Source: Dehalococcoidia bacterium UBA1152 (GTDB taxonomy: Bacteria; Chloroflexota; Dehalococcoidia; Lucifugimonadales; UBA2962). Taken from it: 28,465 bases of DNA. Positions within the stretch are counted from its first letter, which is position 1. Each line of letters starts with the position of its first letter. Location: NCBI GenBank assembly GCA_002311285.1, contig DBZU01000038.1, forward strand, positions 396-28,860. The letters are read 5' to 3'. Shown in pieces: positions 1 through 7,024 of the stretch. The notes below the pieces were generated by a model, which did not search any database, was not told the origin of the DNA, and saw only the letters and a program-made list of their open reading frames with translations. The translations under genes were made by a program, and so were the position numbers.

Positions 1-273
1 GGACAAACTGTAATTAGTCCTGATCCAGGCGCTGGAATGGCTGGAACCTTCATTGAAGTTGTATCAGACGATAGAGAAAACGGCGGCACCGCTGTGATCC
101 AAATCGATATTAGGATGGGATTCTTTGGACAAGGCGGAACAGAGTTGGCTTTGGAAGCAGGACAAACAACTCCTGCAGTGAAAAAGTTAGGAAGATTATG
201 GATAGGATTATTAGACTTGGAATATGATTTCGACAATAATCCTATAGCGACGGTAACAATTTTCAAACCTTAA
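1..273 (+). CDS. 3' part of an unrecognised protein (90 residues visible)
   Basis: The frame is open from base 1 to a TAA at 271-273, so the gene begins upstream of the window. An internal ATG at 37 exists but has no SD sequence before it, and the codons ahead of it read as normal protein (GQTVISPDPGAG). The visible part is soluble-looking, glycine-rich and has alternating hydrophobic residues suggesting beta strands (TAVIQIDIRMGFFG, NNPIATVTIF). There is no signal peptide, membrane segment or motif that I recognise. The next gene starts about 30 bases later with a strong SD, so the two may be co-transcribed. No function is proposed. Confidence 0.6.
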   Translation, partial: GQTVISPDPGAGMAGTFIEVVSDDRENGGTAVIQIDIRMGFFGQGGTELALEAGQTTPAVKKLGRLWIGLLDLEYDFDNNPIATVTIFKP

Positions 274-303
274 AGATTAGGGTTTACTTAGGAGGTGACT
301 AAT

Positions 304-1107
304 TTGATTAGTCTAAAACGAAATCCTGCCGGAGATACAGTTCCTGCGACTGGCCTTAGAACACGAGCCTATTCGATATATTCCCCGGGACAAAGTGAAT
401 CATTTCGCATAAGTCGCAGCAAATTCAATGATTTTCTAAGTTGCAATAGATGCTTTTATCTTGACAGGGTTAAAGGTATAGTTTCGCCCTCTTTACCTGG
501 CTGGACTCTTAATGCAACGACTGACTTATTGCTAAAGAAAGAGTTTGATGAATGTCGTGAAAAACAGATTCCTCATCGACTATTTCAAAAATACGATCTC
601 GATCATGTTGTTCCGTTCCAGCATCCAGATATTGACCACTGGCGTGATGCATTAAGAGGAGGAATTGAGCATCATGTATCCGAAACGAATATCGTTCTAC
701 ATGGCGGAATTGATGATGTCTGGTATGACAATAAAAGGAAACAGTTGATTGTGGCTGAGTATAAATCACAGGCTAATAATAATCCTGTCACTCCGGAAAG
801 TTACCTGTCAAATGTTTACCATGAAAGTTACAAAGTGCAGCTGGATGTTTATGCCTATTTGTTTAAAAGCATGGGCTTTGAGGTGGCACAGGTTGGGTAT
901 TTTTACGTATGTAATGCGTACCGTAACAAGCCAGGTTTTGATGGACGCTTAGAATTTGAGGAAACTTTGGTCCCCTACGAATTAGATTATAGTTGGGTAG
1001 AAGCTGAAGTGCTTAGAATGTCATCTGTATTAAATTCAAATCAGTTACCAGATAACAATCCGGCCTGTGAAAATTGTGCATATTCGAGACAGCGAGCCTT
1101 GTTATAG
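304..1107 (+). CDS. PD-(D/E)XK superfamily nuclease, RecB/Cas4-like, with two CxxC pairs
   Basis: Length 267 residues. An AGGAGGT SD at 290-296 sits seven bases before a TTG at 304; a GTG at 295 in the same frame lies inside the SD, so TTG is chosen. The nuclease core is visible as GGIDDV (Asp137 or Asp138) followed by AEYKS (Glu152-Tyr-Lys154), the spaced D...ExK signature of this fold. A CxxC at 47/50 near the N terminus and a second at 255/258 at the C terminus resemble the four-cysteine iron-sulphur clamp of Cas4 and AddB, although the spacing is not the classical one-plus-three. There is no helicase or cas gene nearby. Likely a stand-alone DNA exonuclease or repair protein; fold assignment is fairly secure, role is not. 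Confidence 0.7.
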   Translation: MISLKRNPAGDTVPATGLRTRAYSIYSPGQSESFRISRSKFNDFLSCNRCFYLDRVKGIVSPSLPGWTLNATTDLLLKKEFDECREKQIPHRLFQKYDLDHVVPFQHPDIDHWRDALRGGIEHHVSETNIVLHGGIDDVWYDNKRKQLIVAEYKSQANNNPVTPESYLSNVYHESYKVQLDVYAYLFKSMGFEVAQVGYFYVCNAYRNKPGFDGRLEFEETLVPYELDYSWVEAEVLRMSSVLNSNQLPDNNPACENCAYSRQRALL

Positions 1108-1129
1108 AATATTCTCTAACATCAAGGCT
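1095..1129. terminator. Imperfect stem-loop between convergent genes
   Basis: AGCCTT (1095-1100) pairs with AAGGCT (1124-1129) and GTTA with TAAC, with a three-base bulge and a self-complementary AGAATATTCT loop region. It spans the nuclease stop codon and lies between convergent genes, so it could end transcription or protect 3' ends. No T-run follows on the plus strand, so it is not a textbook intrinsic terminator. Confidence 0.35.
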
Positions 1130-1168
1130 TGTTCAAAACTGGGGCGCGACTTCATAACGGTTTGGATA

Positions 1169-3106
1169 CTAGCTGATATTTGTCTCAGCTTCACTCGATA
1201 ATTGTTCCCACTCTTTCTCTAACTCTTTTGATTGCTTTTGGAGAGCTTCATGTTTTATACCAAATTCGGCTAACTGACCTGGATCGTCCAACTCTTTGGG
1301 GTTAATAAAAAACCTTTCTAAATTATTTATCTCTGAATTGATATTTTCTAGCTCTGATTCAACTGTTCTAATTCTTTGATTTAATTTGCGTAATTTATTC
1401 ACAGAGTTTCTCCGGGCATTTCTTTCCCGGTTACGTTTACCCTTAGGCAATTTATGTGGATTCGATGTTTTCTCAGAAATGTAAACTGAATCCTGCTCAA
1501 CGACCATATTATTCGTAATGGCCAAGTAACTTGAATAATTTCCCGTATAGACAATAGGTCTTCCGTCTTCTACCTTTACAATCTTGTTGGCTACCTGATG
1601 TATCAAAGTTCGATCATGAGTAATAAAACATAAAGTTCCTTTGTAATCATTTAATGCATCAGTCAAGATTTCCCTTGATGCAATATCAAGATGATTTGTA
1701 GGTTCATCCATGAAAAGTAAATTGCTAGATTGAATCAACAACTTAGCTAGCGCGACTCGAGCTTTTTCTCCTCCTGATAAAACCGATATCGTTTTATGGA
1801 TGTCATCGCCTGAGAACAGAAATCCTCCAAGAATATTTCTTAAGACACCTTGTGAAGCTGCTCCAGCAACTTCCTGTAATTCTTGAATTATTGTTTTTTT
1901 AGGATTTAAAAGTTCAAGCAAATGTTGAGCGTAATATCCTGTTGCTACATTATGTCCTAATTGCCGTTTTCCACTGTCGAAATCTAAAACACCTGCTAGT
2001 ATTTTCAACATAGTAGATTTACCGGCTCCATTAGCTCCTACTAAAGCGACTTTATCTCCCCTATTTAAAACTAAATCAACTCCCCTATAAACAACGTGTT
2101 CCCCATATGATTTATTTAAATTCTCTAAATTTATTACTTCATTTCCACTGCGAGGCGGTTCAGGGAAAGAATACCTGACTCTCTTGGTGGTTCTTGGTAG
2201 ATCTATTTTTTCTATTCTGTCCAGTGACTTTAACCTGCTTTGAACTTGTCTCGCCTTAGTCGCTTTAGACCTAAAACGTTCTACAAACTTCATCTGTTTC
2301 TTGATTTGTTTTTCAATTCTCTCGGCAGTAGCTTGTTTAGTTTTAAAAGATTGCTCCCTTGATATTAGATATTCATCATAATTGCCCTTTTGCATAACCA
2401 CCTGTTCTTCTTCAATCGCTAATACCGTTGTAGCCACAGAATTCAAAAATGCTCTATCGTGAGAAGTTACAAGAACAGCCCCTTTAAAATTCAGTAAGTA
2501 TTCCTCAAACCATAAATTTACGTCCAAATCCAGGTGATTGGTAGGCTCATCCAAGAGCAATACATCAGGTTCGGAAAAAAGCACCTTGCTAAGATAGGCC
2601 CTCATAATCCAGCCACCACTGAATTCATTTATAAGTCTGTTAAAATCATTTTGTTTAAATCCCAGTCCTGACAAAATTGCCTTGGCTTGATGCTCAGTAT
2701 TGTTTTGAGTATAGATCTCTAGATGGTCATCAATTTTTGCCATACGAGCTAACAACGTTGCCTGTGTCTGTTTATTGATTCCATTCGATAATGACTGGTG
2801 AATATCACTTAACTCTTTTCGTAGTTCTCCGATTTCGTCGGGTTCTTGGCAAACCTCTTGTAGTAACCGTCTGTTGCCGAACTTAAAGTTTTCTTGTTTC
2901 AGATACGCAATCTTACAATTTCTTTTCAGTACAACTTTTCCGCTATCAGCAGTACTTTCTCCAGCTAATATATCCATGAGAGTTGATTTACCTGAGCCGT
3001 TGGCCCCTATTAGGGCGATACGCTCGCCATGAGACGCATTGAATGAAAGATCGGAAAATAAAATTTCATTTCCATACCCTTTAGTAAGATTATTTGCATT
3101 TAACAT
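1169..3106 (-). CDS. ABC-F family ATPase (translation factor type)
   Basis: Length 645 residues from the ATG at 3106. An upstream in-frame TTG at 3142 adds 12 residues that do not fit the family, whose members begin directly with the MLxAxNLTKxYG strand seen here. Two ATP-binding cassettes are present: Walker A GANGSGKST (34-42) with signature FSGGWIMRAYL and Walker B LLLDEPTNHLD, then a lysine-rich linker, then GANGAGKST with LSGGEKARVALAKLL and LFMDEPTNHLD. The C terminus is a charged coiled coil (RNRERNARRNSVNKL onward), as in Uup and YheS-type members. There is no membrane domain. Such proteins act on the ribosome E site or in resistance; the subgroup cannot be fixed by eye. It converges on the nuclease gene. 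Confidence 0.9.
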   Translation of the reverse strand: MLNANNLTKGYGNEILFSDLSFNASHGERIALIGANGSGKSTLMDILAGESTADSGKVVLKRNCKIAYLKQENFKFGNRRLLQEVCQEPDEIGELRKELSDIHQSLSNGINKQTQATLLARMAKIDDHLEIYTQNNTEHQAKAILSGLGFKQNDFNRLINEFSGGWIMRAYLSKVLFSEPDVLLLDEPTNHLDLDVNLWFEEYLLNFKGAVLVTSHDRAFLNSVATTVLAIEEEQVVMQKGNYDEYLISREQSFKTKQATAERIEKQIKKQMKFVERFRSKATKARQVQSRLKSLDRIEKIDLPRTTKRVRYSFPEPPRSGNEVINLENLNKSYGEHVVYRGVDLVLNRGDKVALVGANGAGKSTMLKILAGVLDFDSGKRQLGHNVATGYYAQHLLELLNPKKTIIQELQEVAGAASQGVLRNILGGFLFSGDDIHKTISVLSGGEKARVALAKLLIQSSNLLFMDEPTNHLDIASREILTDALNDYKGTLCFITHDRTLIHQVANKIVKVEDGRPIVYTGNYSSYLAITNNMVVEQDSVYISEKTSNPHKLPKGKRNRERNARRNSVNKLRKLNQRIRTVESELENINSEINNLERFFINPKELDDPGQLAEFGIKHEALQKQSKELEKEWEQLSSEAETNIS

Positions 3107-3225
3107 AACTACACTATATTTAACTATGGACGTAGGACTCAACTACATATGAACCGAAAAAGTCCATCAAAATTACTAACTTTTTTGTCAACAACTCTTG
3201 TTAGATTGTAAACTTTTTAACGGTG

Positions 3226-3241
3226 TGTCAAGTAGTTGACA
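3226..3241. repeat. Inverted repeat TGTCAA-GTAG-TTGACA
   Basis: A six-base perfect inverted repeat with a four-base centre lies just upstream of the tRNA fragment. The right arm also matches, nine of ten bases, the reverse complement of GTCAACAACT at 3187-3196. Such arrangements can be recombinase core or regulator sites, but nothing here shows which. Confidence 0.35.
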
Positions 3242-3257
3242 GTGCCATAGACACCCA

Positions 3258-3308
3258 AGTCCTGATAAGACTGAGGACCGTGGTTCGAGTCCACGCGCTG
3301 GCCCACCA
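3258..3308 (+). pseudogene. 3' half of a tRNA-Ile(GAT), probable integration scar
   Basis: From 3258 the sequence reads as a tRNA from the anticodon arm to the 3' end: stem AGTC/GACT, loop CTGATAA with anticodon GAT at 3264-3266, variable region AGGAC, T-arm CGTGG-TTCGAGT-CCACG at 3279-3295, and terminal CCA at 3306-3308. Upstream bases form no acceptor 5' strand complementary to the 3' end and no canonical D-arm. Two extra bases also lie between the T-arm and a seven-base acceptor strand. It is therefore not a working tRNA by inspection. Many tRNA-targeting recombinases leave exactly this 3' portion behind at an att site, which is the inferred origin. Confidence 0.6.
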
Positions 3309-3327
3309 TATCTTTTTGAGGCGCCCA

Positions 3328-3630
3328 ATGACTTGGCGACAGTCAGTACTCGATGCAATAGAACGATACACGAAGCGACATGATTCAACTGTCTTTAATA
3401 GACAGAAGTTTCTAGACGACGAACTCGATAGAATTGTTCACGATACCGAGTTTTTTGAAAACAAAGCGCCCAGCCAAACAGTCAGTAAGGTGTTGCAGGA
3501 ACTAGATGAAAATGACTGGGATGTTATTTGGGGTATTAATAAACTAAGTCCTCAACCAGGCTTAGTAATACCCACCCTATTAGCCCCAAATCCACAGATT
3601 TTTACTTTGTTTAGAAGATTAGGTTATTGA
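3328..3630 (+). CDS. Small winged-helix protein resembling the C-terminal domain of DpnI/HNH-type restriction enzymes
   Basis: Length 100 residues from the ATG at 3328, preceded by GAGG at 3318-3321. The open frame extends upstream through the tRNA fragment, which is not credible as coding. The protein begins TWRQSVLDAIERY, continues with an acidic helix (FLDDELDRIVHDTEFF), then APSQTVSKVLQELDENDW. This order, with Trp at the start, a Q-x-L-Q-E-L-like recognition helix and a short wing, resembles the winged helix attached to DpnI-like and some HNH endonucleases. Here no nuclease domain precedes it, and the end (about residues 75-100) does not look like the usual G-x-Y wing. It may be a remnant of a defence gene or a free-standing DNA-binding protein. 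Assignment is from pattern memory and moderate. Confidence 0.5.
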   Translation: MTWRQSVLDAIERYTKRHDSTVFNRQKFLDDELDRIVHDTEFFENKAPSQTVSKVLQELDENDWDVIWGINKLSPQPGLVIPTLLAPNPQIFTLFRRLGY

Positions 3631-3699
3631 GATAATGCGAAAATATGCTCTACACAACCAGGGGCATACCATTTCACTGTATAGATTTGTTATGGTTTT

Positions 3700-3720
3700 T
3701 TGAGCCACCTCTTGAGCCAC
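3700..3720 (+). repeat. Tandem nonamer TTGAGCCAC x2
   Basis: TTGAGCCAC occurs at 3700-3708 and again at 3712-3720, a 12-base period, followed by a T-run/A-run (CTTTTTCAAAAAAG). It lies in the 215-base gap between the winged-helix gene and the aminotransferase promoter. Function is unknown; it could mark the far edge of the scar region. Confidence 0.4.
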
Positions 3721-3786
3721 TTTTTCAAAAAAGCTACTGCTAAATTAAGCTAATCCCCGATTGAAACCCAAGTATAACCAGTTACT

Positions 3787-3815
3787 TTGCTGATGTTTAG
3801 GCAGGATGGTATAGT
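3787..3815 (+). promoter_or_regulatory. Sigma-70-type promoter for the aminotransferase
   Basis: TTGCTG (3787-3792) and TATAGT (3810-3815) are separated by exactly 17 bases. The -10 lies about 30 bases upstream of the ATG at 3846, leaving room for the weak AGGA ribosome site. Confidence 0.5.
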
Positions 3816-3845
3816 TTCCGAACATCTTATATAGGACGTACGCTT

Positions 3846-4967
3846 ATGAATGCCAAACAGATTCGAGAACTATATCCAATAACCAAGAAAAGAGCATATC
3901 TTTTCAGTGGCGGAATTGCCCCAGTGTCAATACGCCACGAAAATGCGATAAAGAAACATATGGATTGGCTTTCAGAAGACCCGGATGACTTATATGTTAA
4001 TGGACTAGACAGTGATGCTTCTGACTGCAGGCGCCTGTTTGCACAGCTGACGGGGAGCAATGAAGATGAAGTGGCAATTGTTGAAAGCACTTCCGCCGGC
4101 TGTAACATCGCCTTCGATTTAATTGAACCGCGTGCTGGAGGGAATGTTGTCTTCGATGACTTCTCTTATCCGTCAAGTGTTTTTCCGTGGCATCTGCCTC
4201 CTCATGAAGGTTTAACGAAAAGGTTCGTTCATGCTCGTGAGGATGGCATAATTCATTTAGAAGATTTCGAGCAAAATATTGATGAGAAAACTGTGGCAGT
4301 ATGCATATCTCACGTAACTCCTATCGAAGGCTTTAAACAGGACATCAAAGAGGTAGCTAAAATAGCACATTCAAAAGGAGCTGTGGTAATTATAGACGGA
4401 GCACAGTCAGCAGGAGCAATGGAAATAGACTTACACGATACTGGTGTAGATTTTTTCTCTACTACCGCTATGAAATGGCTATTAGGAGCAGCCGGAATAG
4501 CGTTTTTGTATGTTGCAAAACGCCATCATGACAAAAAGCCAACCCGGGCCGGGTATTCCAGCGCGCACAGTTTTGATATCCATGATTTTAGATTGAAAGA
4601 TAATGCACAAAGATTTGAATTAGGGATGCCTAATTTGCTCGGATTAGCTTTTACAAAACCAGGACTACAGATTCTTTCAGAAACTGACATGAAGATGGTG
4701 GAAGAGCATAACTTGGATTTAAGCGGTTACGGTATAGCGGGTATGAAAGAACGGGGAATTGATGTAATAACCTTGGACGATCCTCAGTACAGGCTGGGAG
4801 TTATTTCAGCAAAATACGAAGACGCAGGCGGCCTTTGGAAACATTTACATGATCAAGGCGTGGACACATATTATTTTGGAGATCTATTTAGGGTAGATCC
4901 TCATATATTCAATAATCGCGACGATGTAGACTTGTTACTCAAAGGCATAGATAGCTACATTAAATAA
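3846..4967 (+). CDS. Class V aminotransferase (cysteine desulfurase / selenocysteine lyase-like fold)
   Basis: Length 373 residues, a PLP enzyme of fold type I. The internal aldimine lysine is Lys210 in TTAMKWLLGAAG, the ring-stacking/phosphate motif is VIIDGAQSAG with Asp184 and Gln187, and an STSAG (81-85) segment matches the cofactor phosphate loop. The family includes cysteine desulfurases, kynureninase-like and isopenicillin-N-epimerase-like enzymes. I see no clear catalytic cysteine loop of the NifS/IscS type near the C terminus, so a general class V lyase or aminotransferase is the safest call. It has its own promoter upstream and no sulphur-assembly genes beside it. Confidence 0.85.
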   Translation: MNAKQIRELYPITKKRAYLFSGGIAPVSIRHENAIKKHMDWLSEDPDDLYVNGLDSDASDCRRLFAQLTGSNEDEVAIVESTSAGCNIAFDLIEPRAGGNVVFDDFSYPSSVFPWHLPPHEGLTKRFVHAREDGIIHLEDFEQNIDEKTVAVCISHVTPIEGFKQDIKEVAKIAHSKGAVVIIDGAQSAGAMEIDLHDTGVDFFSTTAMKWLLGAAGIAFLYVAKRHHDKKPTRAGYSSAHSFDIHDFRLKDNAQRFELGMPNLLGLAFTKPGLQILSETDMKMVEEHNLDLSGYGIAGMKERGIDVITLDDPQYRLGVISAKYEDAGGLWKHLHDQGVDTYYFGDLFRVDPHIFNNRDDVDLLLKGIDSYIK

Positions 4968-4987
4968 GATTAATAATGCTATAAAAA

Positions 4988-5131
4988 ATGTTTGGCATCA
5001 GTAACGAGTTGATCGGTATTGCTAATTTCGTAAAAAAGCGAACATTTCTGTTGGTACTGGCGCCAGCCATTGGACTACATCTACTTAATTACTCTGTATA
5101 TCCGGTAAAATCCCCTCCTGGTGGAAGATAG
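4988..5131 (+). CDS. Possible 47-residue membrane peptide
   Basis: An ATG-started frame lies in the 225-base gap between the aminotransferase and the phosphotriesterase cluster. It has a basic stretch (FVKKR) followed by a hydrophobic segment (TFLLVLAPAIGLHLLNYSV) and a PVKSPPGGR tail, the make-up of a single-pass small membrane protein. There is no convincing SD, and a frame of this length can occur by chance. Only the composition argues for it. Confidence 0.25.
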   Translation: MFGISNELIGIANFVKKRTFLLVLAPAIGLHLLNYSVYPVKSPPGGR

Positions 5132-5156
5132 TTTTTATAGATATTGAAGCCATGAA

Positions 5157-5186
5157 CTGACAATTTGGCATGTAAAACAATAAAAT
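5157..5186 (+). promoter_or_regulatory. Candidate promoter giving a leaderless transcript
   Basis: CTGACA (5157-5162) and TAAAAT (5181-5186) are 18 bases apart. The -10 ends only six bases before the ATG at 5193, so transcription would start at or next to the start codon. No SD precedes this gene, which is consistent with leaderless translation. Confidence 0.4.
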
Positions 5187-5192
5187 AACACT

Positions 5193-6113
5193 ATGTCAAA
5201 TGTCATGACGGTAACAGGGCCTATAGATGCAAGCCTTCTTGGCTTTACCTTAATGCACGAGCATCTTTTCCTTGATCTTTTGAAAGACAGCTGGTCAGTA
5301 AATAATCTTTTATATGAGCCAGAACTAACGTATATCGAAGTTAAAAGATTTAAAGATGCTGGTGGAATTTCATTAGTAGATCAAACTAATCGTGGTTTAG
5401 GGCAAAAGCCTGTTGAAGTTAAAAAAATAGCACAAAGGACCGGACTTAATATCATATTAGGCTGTGGATGGTATCGTGAACCATACTATGACAGCGATTT
5501 AAATCGCTGGTATGTCGACCAGATATCTGATCAGATGGTTAGCGATATCACTGAAGGTATAGATGACACTGGTGTAAAAGCAGGGGTAATTGGAGAGTTG
5601 GGTGCTCACGAAAAATGGGTGTCTCCAGTAGAAGAAAGGGTTTTAAGAGCTGGAGCAAGAGCACATCACAAAACTGGGTTAACAATTACTACACACGGCA
5701 CACAAAGTCCCGTTGCACTTGATCAACTAGACATTTTAAAAGAGGAAAAAGTTGACCTTAATAGAGTGGTAGTTGGCCATTGTGGCAGTTGGCCATATCC
5801 AGAATTTCATCAAGAGATAGTAACAAGAGGTGCATGGCTGTCTTTTGACAATTTGTCAGACACTAATTCATATGAGCTTAACAAATGTTTGCGATTGATT
5901 GAACTTGCTGTAAAAGCTGGAAATTTAGATCGGATTTTACTCTCTCACGATGTATGTTATCGAACTCATTATGTTTCGTATGGCGGTTGTGGCTACGATT
6001 TTATTTCAACTCGACTATTAGAGCATTTGTCGAAAATCGGATTCACTGACGAAATGTTTTATCAGGTTATGGTTGACAACCCAAGAAGAGCCCTCACGGG
6101 TGATTTATCGTGA
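5193..6113 (+). CDS. Phosphotriesterase-family metal-dependent hydrolase, paralog 1
   Basis: Length 306 residues, amidohydrolase TIM barrel of the phosphotriesterase-related group. All expected metal ligands are visible: His22 and His24 (MHEH), Glu135 in VIGELG, His168 (TTHG), His196 (VGHC) and Asp253 (LSHD). The bridging position is glutamate rather than the carbamylated lysine of true phosphotriesterase, as in the E. coli phosphotriesterase homology protein. Family members hydrolyse phosphotriesters, lactones or amides; the substrate here cannot be inferred. It is the first gene of a tightly overlapping run of three paralogs, and its TGA overlaps the next gene's GTG start by four bases (GTGA), implying translational coupling. 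Confidence 0.88.
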   Translation: MSNVMTVTGPIDASLLGFTLMHEHLFLDLLKDSWSVNNLLYEPELTYIEVKRFKDAGGISLVDQTNRGLGQKPVEVKKIAQRTGLNIILGCGWYREPYYDSDLNRWYVDQISDQMVSDITEGIDDTGVKAGVIGELGAHEKWVSPVEERVLRAGARAHHKTGLTITTHGTQSPVALDQLDILKEEKVDLNRVVVGHCGSWPYPEFHQEIVTRGAWLSFDNLSDTNSYELNKCLRLIELAVKAGNLDRILLSHDVCYRTHYVSYGGCGYDFISTRLLEHLSKIGFTDEMFYQVMVDNPRRALTGDLS

Positions 6114-7024
6114 CCAATATAGCTACGGTTACTGGACCGATTTCTACAAATGACCTTGGTTTAACTCTTCCACATGAACATGTGTTTATAAATCATAAAA
6201 GAGACAATTGGATGGGTTCAAACGTTTTAGATGATCATATTTTGGCGAAACAGGAATTAATTAAATTTAAAGAAGCGGGAGGACAAACAGTAGTAGATCA
6301 GACATCCCGTGGAGTTAACAGAGATCCAAAAGCTTTGAAACAGCTTTCTGAACAAACAGGAATTAACATAATAACTGGCACCGGATGGTTCAAAGAAGCC
6401 TACTACGACTTAGATTTTTCTAAAACCAAGGTCGATCAATTAAGTGAAATAATGATTAGTGATCTGACTAACGGAATTGATGACTCAGGAGTGAAAGCAG
6501 GCATTATAGGTGAAATAAATGTTAATGCTAGATGGATTACACCCGGAGAGGAACGCATGCATCGAGCAGCTGCTAGAGCTCAGTTAAAAACTGGAGGAAC
6601 TCTGGCAATAGCAGGTACGCATATATCAACAGCTATGGATCAGCTGGATATATTGGAAGAAGAAGGCGTTGATCTAAGAAAGGTCATTGTCAATCATATA
6701 AATGGCAGTCTTAATAGTGAATCTTACCTACAGATAGCGTTAAGGGGTTCATTTACCTGTTTTAATACTTTTCCACTTAAATCTAAAGATCTAATGTCTA
6801 GACATGTTTTGATGATTATGAACATGGTTAGTAAAGGGCTAATCGATCAAATTTTAATTTCAAATGGAGTGTCGATTAAAAACCATTTGGTGGCTTACGG
6901 AGGAGGGGGGTATGCGTATGTAATTTCAAGCTTGCGTGACCAATTGATGAATCAAGGACTCAGTTTAGATGATTGGAATAAAATCATGCATTTAAATACT
7001 GAAAGGTGTTTTACTATTGAATAG
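6110..7024 (+). CDS. Phosphotriesterase-family protein, paralog 2, active site degenerate
   Basis: Length 304 residues, GTG start inside the stop of paralog 1. It aligns with paralog 1 without gaps at the key sites. His22, His24 (PHEH), Glu135 (IIGEIN) and His196 (VNHI) are kept. The other two ligands are gone: position 168 is Ala (AIAGT in place of TTHG) and position 253 is Gly (SNGV in place of SHDV), with the neighbouring His252 also changed to Asn. Loss of the Asp that normally activates the water argues against hydrolase activity. The frame is intact and the rest of the barrel well conserved, so it is a likely pseudoenzyme kept for a structural or regulatory role, perhaps pairing with a neighbour since family members are often dimers. 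Confidence 0.85.
   Translation: MTNIATVTGPISTNDLGLTLPHEHVFINHKRDNWMGSNVLDDHILAKQELIKFKEAGGQTVVDQTSRGVNRDPKALKQLSEQTGINIITGTGWFKEAYYDLDFSKTKVDQLSEIMISDLTNGIDDSGVKAGIIGEINVNARWITPGEERMHRAAARAQLKTGGTLAIAGTHISTAMDQLDILEEEGVDLRKVIVNHINGSLNSESYLQIALRGSFTCFNTFPLKSKDLMSRHVLMIMNMVSKGLIDQILISNGVSIKNHLVAYGGGGYAYVISSLRDQLMNQGLSLDDWNKIMHLNTERCFTIE

Noticed and set aside
3231..3308. A complete, functional tRNA-Ile gene
   Set aside because: No 5' acceptor strand pairs with the 3' end, no canonical D-arm can be folded, and two extra bases break the acceptor junction.
3223..3327. Upstream extension of the winged-helix open frame
   Set aside because: It runs through the tRNA-derived segment, and a proper SD (GAGG at 3318-3321) precedes the ATG at 3328.
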